Shown: positions 1 through 6,232 of the stretch, piece after piece
Layout: each line of letters begins with the position of its first letter
How positions within the stretch are numbered: position 1 is the first letter of the stretch
Assembly: GCA_964348685.1 (NCBI GenBank)
Contig: CAYGDM010000002.1
Span: forward strand, 1-37,670
Direction: 5' to 3'
DNA length: 37,670 bases
Origin: DALYDP01 sp964348685
GTDB lineage: Bacteria > Patescibacteriota > Gracilibacteria > Peribacterales > Peribacteraceae
The notes under the pieces: generated by a model
What the model was told of the DNA's origin: nothing
Seen by the model: the letters and a program-made list of their open reading frames with translations, nothing else
Databases searched by the model: none
Program-made: the position numbers and the translations under genes

Positions 1-222
1 GCGTCAGCGTCAGCGTCAGCGTCAGCGACAGCGGCAGCGGCAGCGACAGCGGCAGCGGCAGCGGCAGCGGCAGCGGCAGCGTCAGCGTCAGCGTCAGCGT
101 CAGCGGCAGCGGCAGCGGCAGCGGCAGCGACAGCGACAGCGTCAGCGTCAGCGTCAGCGTCAGCGACAGCGGCAGCGGCAGCGACAGCGGCAGTGGCAGC
201 GACAGCGGCAGTGGCAGCGACA
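1..222. repeat. Degenerate hexamer/triplet tandem repeat (GCGTCA / GCGACA / GCGGCA units)
   Basis: About 37 units of six bases follow each other. They share the frame GCG-NCA with N being T, A or G, and a few AGT variants occur towards 190-215. On the minus strand every unit reads GCT followed by GAC, GTC or GCC, so the repeat codes for Ala-Asp, Ala-Val and Ala-Ala in frame with the gene above. The changes keep the reading frame and never create a stop. Blocks of Asp units and blocks of Ala units alternate. The window ends inside the repeat, which fits an assembly break there. Confidence 0.95.
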
Positions 223-734
223 GGCTTGCCGCGCTTTACCAACTCGGCTTCAACCGCCGCCTTGATCTTTGTTTTGCGCTCGGCCCACGTTGCGCCGCGC
301 ACTCGCCGCGCCTCATCGCGCAGATTGCGGTATGCAACTTTCAGGCCGGATTGATCCGCCGCCAGAACATCAGCCCAAGCCTTCGTCAAAGCCTCGTCGT
401 TGATCTTTTCAACCAACTGGCCCATCTTGGATTCTTCGCGGATGAAGTTCAGGCAGTAAGCCACGCGCTCGGCTTCAAGGCCGTCGCCCGCTGTGCCGAT
501 CACGCGCTTCAAGAACGGCTTTAGGTCTTGGCGCTGATCCTCGTCGGCCCAGTCGTTGAGGTTGATTCCCGCGCGGCGAATTGACGGGGCGACGCAGTTG
601 GGTTGGTCGGAGAACACCTCCCCCGTCGCCACGGCAACGGCCTCCATGATGCACACACCGTTTTCTGGTGCCGAATGGCTGCCGTTGTCGAGTTTCATTT
701 CTGCGATTAGTGCTTCGATTTCTTGGGGGGTCAT
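1..734 (-). CDS. Conserved phage protein with Ala/Asp repeat tail, 3' end outside window
   Basis: The frame opens with ATG at 734 and has no stop before the window edge, so at least 244 residues are visible. Residues 1-170 form an ordinary globular protein. The segment ENGVCIMEAVAVATGE followed by FSDQPNCVAPSIR resembles a hypothetical protein common in actinophages and actinobacteria whose role is not known to me. From about residue 171 the sequence becomes Ala-X dipeptides (X is Asp, Ala, Val or Thr) encoded by a hexamer-type repeat. The start lies 24 bases after the stop of the replication-initiator-like gene, so it should be in the same early operon. The true C-terminus is not visible. 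It may continue into the reading frame at the right edge of the window. Confidence 0.8.
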   Translation of the reverse strand, partial: MTPQEIEALIAEMKLDNGSHSAPENGVCIMEAVAVATGEVFSDQPNCVAPSIRRAGINLNDWADEDQRQDLKPFLKRVIGTAGDGLEAERVAYCLNFIREESKMGQLVEKINDEALTKAWADVLAADQSGLKVAYRNLRDEARRVRGATWAERKTKIKAAVEAELVKRGKPVAATAAVAATAAVAAAAAVADADADADAVAVAAAAAAAAADADADADAAAAAAAAAAAVAAAAAVADADADAD

Positions 735-758
735 TACTTCGGTCCTCTCTGGGTGTGG

Positions 759-1352
759 TCAGGCGGCTTTGGAAGATTGGTTTTTGTGGGACTGCTCGCC
801 GTCGTCAGCGAGCTTCGCGGCCAGGGCTTCAAGTGCTTGATCTCGGATCTGTGGATCAAGTCCCTCGCGCGCGACTACAGCTGTAGAACTTGCAGTGATG
901 GAAGAATCTTTAAATCCGGTGGTGGGCCGTTCTGCTTCTCTGTCTCCGTCTACGTCTGTATCTGTGTCTACGTCTGTGTCTGGCGCGCGTACATTTCCGT
1001 TACGTGCGCGACTAGTAACGCCGTTACGTGTACGGAAGTCGGACTGACGCTTGGCCGCTTTCTCGCGCTTGGCGCGGATTTGTGCCCTACTCGACTGGTG
1101 TTCTAGGTAGTCGTGAATGATGTAATTCTTTGTCGTTTTCTTCCACAATCCAGCATCGATCAAGCACTCGATTAGTTCCAAAACGTTCGGCTTTTCGGTC
1201 AACCTTGGTGCAATCCCGTGTGGAATCCGACCGTCCGTTTGGTTGGCCGAGCAGTAGGCGATGCCTTGAAGGTTCAGTAGCGCGGCGTCCTCTCCGGCCT
1301 CCCAAACCTTTGGGTTAGTGAAGTAGTGATCGTCCACCTTGAACCAGCCCAC
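759..1352 (-). CDS. Replication-initiator-like protein (winged-helix N-terminus)
   Basis: The first 90 residues match the layout of phage replication initiation or replisome-organiser proteins of actinophages: a WFKVDDHYFTNPKV opening, a small helical winged-helix region, and a LIECLIDAGLW segment. This region is followed by a charged linker and a variable C-terminus. The linker contains DTDVDTDTDVD, an Asp-rich repeat. The GTG at 1352 is preferred because it puts WFKVDD at the N-terminus, lies just after the stop of the upstream gene and has AGAGG about 10 bases upstream. A longer in-frame start at 1475 would run through the upstream gene in another frame. The protein would bind the phage origin or recruit the host helicase. 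No phage polymerase or helicase is seen in the window. Confidence 0.7.
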   Translation of the reverse strand: MGWFKVDDHYFTNPKVWEAGEDAALLNLQGIAYCSANQTDGRIPHGIAPRLTEKPNVLELIECLIDAGLWKKTTKNYIIHDYLEHQSSRAQIRAKREKAAKRQSDFRTRNGVTSRARNGNVRAPDTDVDTDTDVDGDREAERPTTGFKDSSITASSTAVVAREGLDPQIRDQALEALAAKLADDGEQSHKNQSSKAA

Positions 1353-1354
1353 GG

Positions 1355-1693
1355 CTACGCGGCCTCTCGCATCGACTTCAATAGCGATTGACCAATCGAC
1401 ACCCGCGTTTCCATGACCCCGATAGCGGCCTTGCAGGCGTCGTAGGTGGACTCTGCTGCCGTCAGGTCTTTCCACTCCTGCGAGTTACCTACGGCGGCTT
1501 TGGCGGCTGCGCGGGCGTCGGTTGTGTTGCCGCCGGTCACCTTTGCTCGCTGATATGCCACGGCTTCGGCGTACTCGACTTCGCGCTCTAGACGGGCGCG
1601 GTCACCGGCTGACTGTGCGAACTGGTTTTGGCGGTTGGCGAGGTCTTTCTCGATCTCTTGCAACGTGCGGAGGATTGCTGCGGGATCGTTCAT
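1355..1693 (-). CDS. Coiled-coil protein of the phage recombination/replication operon
   Basis: A 112-residue, mainly helical protein with the pattern ILRTLQEIEKDLANRQNQ, then a stretch of Ala and charged residues, and a C-terminal METRVSIGQSLLKSMR. Small proteins with this design often sit beside ERF or RecT genes in actinophages, but I know of no proven function. It overlaps the Cys-rich gene upstream by four bases (ATGA) and ends two bases before the replication-initiator-like start, so translation is probably coupled. The length and coupling support a real gene. Confidence 0.7.
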   Translation of the reverse strand: MNDPAAILRTLQEIEKDLANRQNQFAQSAGDRARLEREVEYAEAVAYQRAKVTGGNTTDARAAAKAAVGNSQEWKDLTAAESTYDACKAAIGVMETRVSIGQSLLKSMREAA

Positions 1694-1920
1694 GCGCGTA
1701 CCGGCTTTGCGTGTCGAACATCCAATGTCACTTCACCAGCCAAGACCTCATAGGGGCTAAGGCTGTCGCGGTTGGTGCGCTCGCGGATCACGACGCTGCC
1801 GTCGATTGCCGCGTAGTTCTCGATAAAGCATCCGAAGCACCAGTATTCGGCGCTCCCGTCGTTACCCGGTAGCCACTCGATCACGGCTTCGCGGTTGCAG
1901 TTGTTGCAGGTGTCGGCCAT
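1690..1920 (-). CDS. Small zinc-ribbon-like protein
   Basis: A 76-residue protein with two Cys pairs, CNNC near the N-terminus and CFGC around residue 30, spaced as in a zinc ribbon. No function is recognised. The ATG at 1920 overlaps the TGA of the upstream coiled-coil gene (TGATG). A GTG one codon earlier (1923) is also possible. It overlaps the next gene by four bases. Zinc-ribbon proteins recur in this early operon (4670-4960, 4957-5136, 35323-35805). Confidence 0.65.
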   Translation of the reverse strand: MADTCNNCNREAVIEWLPGNDGSAEYWCFGCFIENYAAIDGSVVIRERTNRDSLSPYEVLAGEVTLDVRHAKPVRA

Positions 1921-2765
1921 CACGCGCGCACCGCGCCTTCCGACTTCTCGTAAATCTTCACGCCTGGGATCGCGCGGACGCCAGCCTTCACGACGGCGTT
2001 GAGCTTCTTCTGATCCACGATCAGGTATTCGCGCGGCACCTGCGACTCATCAATGACTTCGGCGGTCCAGACTTTCTTGACGGTGAAGCTGCCGGAAGTC
2101 GTCTTGACCGTGGCTTTGGCTTCCTCGCGCTCGACTACGCCCATCGTTGGGATCTCGCTGCGCTTGGCGCTTAGCTCTTCCTCGGCTTGCCTCGCGGCCT
2201 CTGCTGCGGCTAGAGCTTTGGCCTCGGCCTCGGGGTCCGGTTTCTCGGCCATTGCAGCGGACGCGGCGCGGGCGGCCTTGACGGCTTCGCTGGCCTTGCG
2301 CTGCGCTTCGGCTTTTTCTGCCTCGATGCGCTTGGCCTCGGCCTGCTGCTTCTCAAACGCCTCGCGCTCGCGCTCTGCGTTCTCTGCGGCGATGCGCTTC
2401 TCTTCGGCCTCTTGGTATGCGATCACCTTCGGCTCAAGGATGGAACGCGCTTCATCGAGCGGTGCCTTGAGTCCGTTGAAAAGGTTTTGAACGGCATCCT
2501 TCGCCGCGTTGATCGGCGTGACCAGTTTCTTGCGCTCGGCTTCAAGTGCCTTCTTACGCCGCGCGATCTCGGTCAGGACTTCCGTTGCGCCAGCTGCGTC
2601 CTCGGCGTCCTCAACGGTGATGCACATGGCCGATTCAACGATCTCGCTTAGCTCGGCCTTTCGCTCGTCTTTGATCTTGGTCAGTTCTTTGGTGCCGACG
2701 ATCTCGCCGGTCACAACTTCGGGTTCGGCAACCGCCGAGCCTGCTGTTTGGAATTCACTGGTCAT
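1920..2765 (-). CDS. Long coiled-coil protein, partner of the ERF annealing protein
   Basis: A 281-residue protein. Residues 30-210 are a long, charged coiled coil rich in Glu, Lys and Ala. The C-terminus VPREYLIVDQKKLNAVVKAG followed by IPGVKIYE is a motif I associate with phage proteins encoded next to ERF or RecT recombinases. ATG 2765 overlaps the stop of the ERF gene (ATGA), which decides the start over an in-frame codon at 2903 that would lie deep inside ERF. It probably acts with the annealing protein in phage recombination. The precise role is unknown. Confidence 0.75.
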   Translation of the reverse strand: MTSEFQTAGSAVAEPEVVTGEIVGTKELTKIKDERKAELSEIVESAMCITVEDAEDAAGATEVLTEIARRKKALEAERKKLVTPINAAKDAVQNLFNGLKAPLDEARSILEPKVIAYQEAEEKRIAAENAEREREAFEKQQAEAKRIEAEKAEAQRKASEAVKAARAASAAMAEKPDPEAEAKALAAAEAARQAEEELSAKRSEIPTMGVVEREEAKATVKTTSGSFTVKKVWTAEVIDESQVPREYLIVDQKKLNAVVKAGVRAIPGVKIYEKSEGAVRA

Positions 2766-3571
2766 GCTGCTGCTACCTCCACGGGAGTCGGGGCGGCGAT
2801 GGTGAAGTTGCGCCATTCGCCATTGAGGGATACGGTCAGATCGAAGGGCTTGCCGATCAGCGCGGCCAGCGATCCTCCTACGGGCGGCTCGATGCCCATG
2901 CAAACGTGCTCAACGAATTGCGCGTAATCGGGCTTGCCGGGTTCGAGCCAAAGCTTCTCGCCAGCGTCTAGCCCGCCGTTCGTGTTCAAGACACCTACGA
3001 CGGCGACGATCTTGTCTTTGCCCTTTGGCTTGGCCCACGTTGCTTCGCGGACTGTCGCCAGGAACGGCGAATCGGGTGGCAGGACGCCCATCTGCAAAGA
3101 GTCCTCTGCCCTGTCCGACGACCCCCCGCCGTTGCCCGAATCGTGTTCGGCGTCGTCGCCTGTCGGAATCATGAACGGCTGGCGCAGCGCGTACTTGAGC
3201 GCGCCGGTCATCGCCTTGAACGCGCCCTTGTCGAGCGTGTCGTAGCCCTGCGCCAAGACGCTGGCCGTGTCCTGCTCGCCCGTGTCGGCGTCTGTGAAGG
3301 TGTAGTCCACGACGCAGGTCGTGATGAATCCCTTGTCGCCGTGGTCGGCGCGGTTGTGAACCTGCACGCTGCTCGGGTTCACCTTCGGGAATACCGTCAC
3401 ATTGCGGCTCGCCATTTCATTTCGGAGGGCGCGCAGAAACGCAGCTTCGGAAGTGAACTTGTAATTGTGCTGCGAGTTGTAACCGTCTTTTTCGACGTTC
3501 TCAACTGCGGTGATGATCTCTGCGATCTTGGCGTGAAGTCCGCTTGGTTGATTATTGTTTTCTGTGGTCAT
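2762..3571 (-). CDS. erf: ERF-family single-strand annealing protein
   Basis: The region from residue 10 to 140 shows the ERF family signature: KIAEIITAVENVEKDGYN, YKFTSEAAFLRALRNEMA, and a later TLDKGAFKAMTGALKYALRQ followed by FMIPTGDD. ERF proteins bind single-stranded DNA ends and promote annealing during phage recombination and genome circularisation. ATG 3571 is chosen because GGAGGGG lies five bases upstream. A GTG at 3601 has no such site. The C-terminal third (SGNGGGSSDRAEDS onward) is a linker plus an extra domain of about 100 residues that I do not recognise. The next gene starts within its stop codon. Confidence 0.9.
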   Translation of the reverse strand: MTTENNNQPSGLHAKIAEIITAVENVEKDGYNSQHNYKFTSEAAFLRALRNEMASRNVTVFPKVNPSSVQVHNRADHGDKGFITTCVVDYTFTDADTGEQDTASVLAQGYDTLDKGAFKAMTGALKYALRQPFMIPTGDDAEHDSGNGGGSSDRAEDSLQMGVLPPDSPFLATVREATWAKPKGKDKIVAVVGVLNTNGGLDAGEKLWLEPGKPDYAQFVEHVCMGIEPPVGGSLAALIGKPFDLTVSLNGEWRNFTIAAPTPVEVAAA

Positions 3572-3608
3572 GGCCCCTCCAACGGGCTTTGGCTCTGACA
3601 CCAGCGCC

Positions 3609-3893
3609 CTATGCGGCGCTGTTGTCGTTTGTGGGTAGGTGGAAAACTTCTGCTGTGCGTTGGTCGGTCGGGATAACCCGCAGCTTCGGGCGCTCGGCTT
3701 CGCGGACGCTCATTGGTCGGGGGAAGCCGTCGGGGGTTGTGCCGGGAAAGAAGTGGTCGAGCGACGCGGGTTCGTCAATCTCCACACCGATGCCAAGACG
3801 TTCTGCAACTCGACCGGCCATGATGCCTTCGCGGTGTGCTTGGTCTAGGCGGCGGTTGAGTTCTTCGAGGGTGAGGTTTATGACGCAGGCCAT
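3609..3893 (-). CDS. Hypothetical early protein
   Basis: A 94-residue protein with a helical start (INLTLEELNRRLDQAHREGIMAG) and a Pro-rich, basic second half. No family is recognised. The ATG at 3893 is preferred over GTG 3899 because GGAG lies five bases upstream of it. The gene overlaps the small membrane protein upstream by about 16 bases and is followed by ERF, so it is part of the same early operon. Confidence 0.6.
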   Translation of the reverse strand: MACVINLTLEELNRRLDQAHREGIMAGRVAERLGIGVEIDEPASLDHFFPGTTPDGFPRPMSVREAERPKLRVIPTDQRTAEVFHLPTNDNSAA

Positions 3894-4078
3894 TGCCACT
3901 CCATCCGGTTTGGGTTGTCAAAGTTCTGGCCGACCACACGGGGAGTTGTGCGGTCGGCCTTGCGCTGACGCTTCTCGGCCAAGCGCTGCGCCCATCGGTA
4001 CTCGAATCGAATCCATCCGATGAAAAGCGCACCGATGATTAGTCCGTCCGTGAAGGTGAGTTGGAGGGTGGGGTTCAT
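3878..4078 (-). CDS. Small single-pass membrane protein
   Basis: A 66-residue protein with one clear hydrophobic helix at residues 12-26 (GLIIGALFIGWI), followed by a basic region RWAQRLAEKRQRK, which predicts a cytoplasmic C-terminus. It overlaps the upstream winged-helix gene by ATGA. Function is unknown. Being in the early operon it is less likely to be a holin than the membrane proteins near the endolysin. Confidence 0.65.
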   Translation of the reverse strand: MNPTLQLTFTDGLIIGALFIGWIRFEYRWAQRLAEKRQRKADRTTPRVVGQNFDNPNRMEWQWPAS

Positions 4079-4392
4079 GCTGCGAAGTCCTCTCCGAGAA
4101 TCGCGTTCGTAGGTTTGGGTGCGTCACTGGCGAACAGACCTTCGGGGTAAACCTCTGGCGTCGCTGCCGGTTGCTTGACCCGCTCGGATGCGGTGAGGCG
4201 GTAGGAACTGCCTGCCGACTTCGCGAACATCTTGGACTCGACTTCTAAGCCGTCTTGTTTGAGGTCAAAGATTCGTGCTGCCACGCGAGTGATCCCCGTC
4301 ATTTCGGTGATCTGTTGTGCGGAAGTCCAGTGGCCCCCGGCGTCGCGGAGGATCGCTAGTACGCGGTCGGTTTGTAGGCGGGTCTTGTTCAC
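4075..4392 (-). CDS. Small winged-helix DNA-binding protein
   Basis: Residues 5-65 read as a winged helix: RVLAILRDAGGHWTSAQQI, TGITRVAARIFDLKQDG and a wing ending in SSYRLT. Such HTH proteins are frequent in early actinophage operons and may bind phage DNA or act as regulators. The remaining 40 residues are low in structure. Four-base overlaps link it to both neighbours. The exact target cannot be read from sequence. Confidence 0.65.
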   Translation of the reverse strand: MNKTRLQTDRVLAILRDAGGHWTSAQQITEMTGITRVAARIFDLKQDGLEVESKMFAKSAGSSYRLTASERVKQPAATPEVYPEGLFASDAPKPTNAILGEDFAA

Positions 4393-4673
4393 GACCGACC
4401 CCCCTTGTAAATGCTCGACGCATCAGCGCCTGCCGGAACCGCCAAGACGTTTCGCGGGTTCCCGATGATCCGTTCCATCGAAAGTCGGACTTCCGTTTCT
4501 GTGGCGACTTCCTCGGCCTTGCGAATCTCGCGCAGCTTTTCTGCTCGCGCCATATCGATCTCTCCGAGGTCACACATCAACCGATCGACTCGGGCAACGG
4601 CTGCTTCGTGTGCTTCCTCTGCCTGCTCGATGATTGACTGGCGGCGTTCGTGGTGGGGTGTTGGGTAGCTCAT
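4389..4673 (-). CDS. Hypothetical coiled-coil protein
   Basis: A 94-residue protein with a heptad-like helical core (residues 10-65, with many Glu, Ala, Arg) and a short tail. No family is recognised. Start ATG at 4673 overlaps the stop of the Cys-rich gene upstream, and its own stop overlaps the winged-helix start, so it is one link of a translationally coupled chain running from 5393 to 4075. Confidence 0.6.
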   Translation of the reverse strand: MSYPTPHHERRQSIIEQAEEAHEAAVARVDRLMCDLGEIDMARAEKLREIRKAEEVATETEVRLSMERIIGNPRNVLAVPAGADASSIYKGGRS

Positions 4674-4960
4674 CGTTTGTGCGCCTCCACACTGATCGCG
4701 AAGTCACGCGCGCAGCACTCGGCCAAAGTCAAAGGCGGCTCGCCGTCGTCTGCGCGGTTGGTGTAACCGGCCTCGAAGTGACAACCGCAGGGATCGTCTA
4801 GGTCGCAATCGCAAACTTGACCGGCGCACGACTTGCCGAGTGTCCGACCATCTACCTCCACAACTTCATTTGGTCGAAGCTCCGCCCCGCACTCGTCGCA
4901 AGTCAGTTCGGCGTCGCGGTCGAGAAACGATGTGTCTACTTCTGGCGGGTAGTTGCTCAT
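4670..4960 (-). CDS. Cys-rich putative zinc-binding protein
   Basis: A 96-residue protein with nine cysteines: CDECG near residue 19, a CAGQVCDCDLDDPCGC cluster around residues 45-60, and a CC pair near the end. The first pair looks like half of a zinc ribbon. The central cluster is denser than a single zinc site needs. No family is recognised. The first codons read MSNY, as do those of the gene at 5393, and the initiation regions are similar, which may reflect duplicated start signals. Confidence 0.6.
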   Translation of the reverse strand: MSNYPPEVDTSFLDRDAELTCDECGAELRPNEVVEVDGRTLGKSCAGQVCDCDLDDPCGCHFEAGYTNRADDGEPPLTLAECCARDFAISVEAHKR

Positions 4961-5136
4961 CGTTCACCCCTCACTTCCTCGATGCGGTCGTAGCCTCCCG
5001 CTGCTTCTGGAACCTCAAACCCACACTCACACTCGTCGCCGTCGAAGGGCTGCTCGCACTCGGGGCATTCCTGGTCATCCGGCGGCTCGTAGTAGCTGTC
5101 CGGCATACGAAAGGTGTCGCTCGCCCTCTCGCTCAT
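4957..5136 (-). CDS. Very small zinc-ribbon-like protein
   Basis: A 59-residue acidic protein with CPEC and a later CECG, fitting one zinc ribbon in the middle (residues 24-40). ATG 5136 is chosen because it overlaps the stop of the upstream gene (ATGA at 5133-5136). The same frame is open to 5283, but that part is Arg-rich and runs antiparallel to nothing conserved. It is followed by the Cys-rich gene with another four-base overlap. Function is unknown. Confidence 0.6.
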   Translation of the reverse strand: MSERASDTFRMPDSYYEPPDDQECPECEQPFDGDECECGFEVPEAAGGYDRIEEVRGER

Positions 5137-5393
5137 ACCGACGCCCCTGCGAGTACCGCCGCGACTGCCGCAGATTCTGCGGGGAGGCAGCGAGCGAGCA
5201 TCGCGGATGGGTAGTCGCCTTCGCCAGCGTCCATGTGAATGGTGGCGACCTGCGAGAGGACGCGGCATCCTGGCACTGACCACATTCCTAAGATCGCCAT
5301 GTAGCGGCTGGCGAATCCCGGCAGATTGACAAGCGGGTCGTTGTCGTTTCGCGCGACATTGATCATTGGTCTTTGAAGTGAGTAGTTGCTCAT
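5133..5393 (-). CDS. Hypothetical early protein
   Basis: An 86-residue protein beginning MSNYSLQRPMINVARN and ending in an Ala-rich helix. No domain is recognised. It is the second gene after the leftward early promoter, two bases after the stop of the preceding gene, and overlaps the next gene by ATGA. The operon position and coupling are the main support. Confidence 0.55.
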   Translation of the reverse strand: MSNYSLQRPMINVARNDNDPLVNLPGFASRYMAILGMWSVPGCRVLSQVATIHMDAGEGDYPSAMLARCLPAESAAVAAVLAGASV

Positions 5394-5395
5394 GG

Positions 5396-5602
5396 CTACG
5401 CGGCCTTTCCTGTGGAGGCTTGGGCGGCTTCCTCTGCCTGCTCTGCGGTGATCCAGTCCGTCAGGATGCGCTCGCCCTGCGCCTGCCCCGAACGTCCGTG
5501 ACGCTCGCGTGAGAGGCGGTAAAACTCTGTGGCCTTGGCCTCGGTGGTGCGGATCGTGATGACCTTCATCGTGTCCGCTGGAGTGGTTTCTGTTCCTTGC
5601 AT
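5396..5602 (-). CDS. First gene of early operon; possible ribbon-helix-helix regulator
   Basis: From ATG 5602 the protein has 68 residues. MKVITIRTTEAKATEFYRLS followed by two helices and ILTDWI resembles a ribbon-helix-helix (Arc/MetJ type) fold, though this is inference from pattern only. It sits where cro sits in lambda: first gene under the early promoter, divergent from the repressor. The promoter at 5610-5638 would start transcription at or one base before this ATG, so the mRNA would be leaderless. An internal ATG at 5569 (start of MKVITI) lacks a good ribosome site. The same frame is open to 5638, but that would start inside the -35 box. Confidence 0.6.
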   Translation of the reverse strand: MQGTETTPADTMKVITIRTTEAKATEFYRLSRERHGRSGQAQGERILTDWITAEQAEEAAQASTGKAA

Positions 5603-5609
5603 ATGATCC

Positions 5610-5638
5610 ACTATAACGACCTGCTGGACAAAAGTCAA
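5610..5638 (-). promoter_or_regulatory. Leftward early promoter (TTGACT-17-TATAGT)
   Basis: On the minus strand TTGACT (5638-5633) and TATAGT (5615-5610) are exactly 17 bases apart, close to the sigma-70 consensus. The expected start point (about 5603) falls at the ATG of the first early gene. It faces away from the repressor promoter and is the natural target of the repressor. Confidence 0.75.
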
Positions 5639-5671
5639 GGATTTGCTAAAAGTTTTTTATCCACGGGTCAT

Positions 5672-5700
5672 TTGCAATTTGTGCCATTCCGTCCTACGCT
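5672..5700 (+). promoter_or_regulatory. Repressor promoter (TTGCAA-17-TACGCT)
   Basis: TTGCAA at 5672-5677 and TACGCT at 5695-5700 are 17 bases apart. The start point would fall at about 5707, one or two bases before the repressor ATG at 5709, so the transcript would be leaderless, as is known for lambda cI from PRM. ATTTGC occurs at 5641-5646 and again at 5670-5675. These could be operator half sites but are short. Confidence 0.55.
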
Positions 5701-5708
5701 GCCCAAAC

Positions 5709-6068
5709 ATGGATGGTGAAAAGATCGGCTACTACTTGGCAGATGTCTGCCGAGAGGCACGCGAGAAAGCGGGCCGCAACCAGAACTACATCGCTGGCCA
5801 GATTGGCTCGGGCATTGACAAGGTGAAGAACTTCGAGTTACAAAAGATCCGATGGTCACCGGACACTGACCTGCTCGTAGCCACATACGCCGAACTCGCG
5901 AGCGTCGATCCGGTTGACCTATGGCAGAGGGCTATCGATCGCTGGAAGGCCGCACAAGATGAAGACCACGATGATCAGGATCGTCACCCTCCGGCCCATC
6001 CCCCGAAAGCTCCAAAGCCAAGCGCACCAAGTAGTCGCGCCACTCGTCACCGGGGGGCAGGGTCGTGA
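5709..6068 (+). CDS. HTH immunity repressor candidate
   Basis: A 119-residue protein. Residues 1-75 look like an XRE-type helix-turn-helix: LADVCREAREKAGRNQNYIA, GQIGSGIDKVKNFE, then a helix ending in LWQRAIDRW. After residue 80 the sequence is acidic and then Pro- and Ser-rich, probably disordered. There is no LexA-like peptidase domain, so induction would not be by RecA-driven self-cleavage. It lies divergent to the early operon with facing promoters between, the standard place for a phage repressor. ATG 5709 is chosen over the upstream 5643 because the promoter overlaps the upstream codons. Confidence 0.7.
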   Translation: MDGEKIGYYLADVCREAREKAGRNQNYIAGQIGSGIDKVKNFELQKIRWSPDTDLLVATYAELASVDPVDLWQRAIDRWKAAQDEDHDDQDRHPPAHPPKAPKPSAPSSRATRHRGAGS

Positions 6069-6132
6069 TCCGGTACCTCACAGTTGCGAGTACGTCTTCA
6101 ATAGCCTCCTGCTGTAGCGAAGTGAGCGGCAC
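5932..6132 (-). CDS. Small hypothetical protein antisense to repressor 3' end
   Basis: A 66-residue frame starting at GTG 6132 with GGGGAA five bases upstream. Residues 1-47 (helix SLQQEAIEDVLATVRYR, then PPGDEWRDYLVRLALEL) look like a real protein. The rest overlaps the repressor tail on the opposite strand by 137 bases. Either this gene is real and the repressor tail is the by-product of the overlap, or the reverse. No promoter or family is recognised. Confidence 0.4.
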   Translation of the reverse strand: MPLTSLQQEAIEDVLATVRYRITTLPPGDEWRDYLVRLALELSGDGPEGDDPDHRGLHLVRPSSDR

Positions 6133-6147
6133 GCATATTCCCCGGGT

Positions 6148-6170
6148 GCCAAGGCAGGGCCGACCTTGGC
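6148..6170 (+). terminator. Hairpin downstream of repressor, possible weak terminator
   Basis: GCCAAGG and CCTTGGC form a perfect 7-bp stem with a 9-base loop. TTTT follows only about 11 bases later (6181-6184), so it is a weak intrinsic terminator at best for the repressor transcript. It could instead shape the 5' leader of the minus-strand small gene. Confidence 0.3.
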
Positions 6171-6232
6171 TAGGCGGCCAGTTTTATCACGCCGTCACCA
6201 CATGCGGTAGAACTTTTGATTAGGGTGGGGTT

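Noticed and set aside
1..222. CRISPR array
   Set aside because: The units are six bases with no spacers; they are coding repeats in frame.
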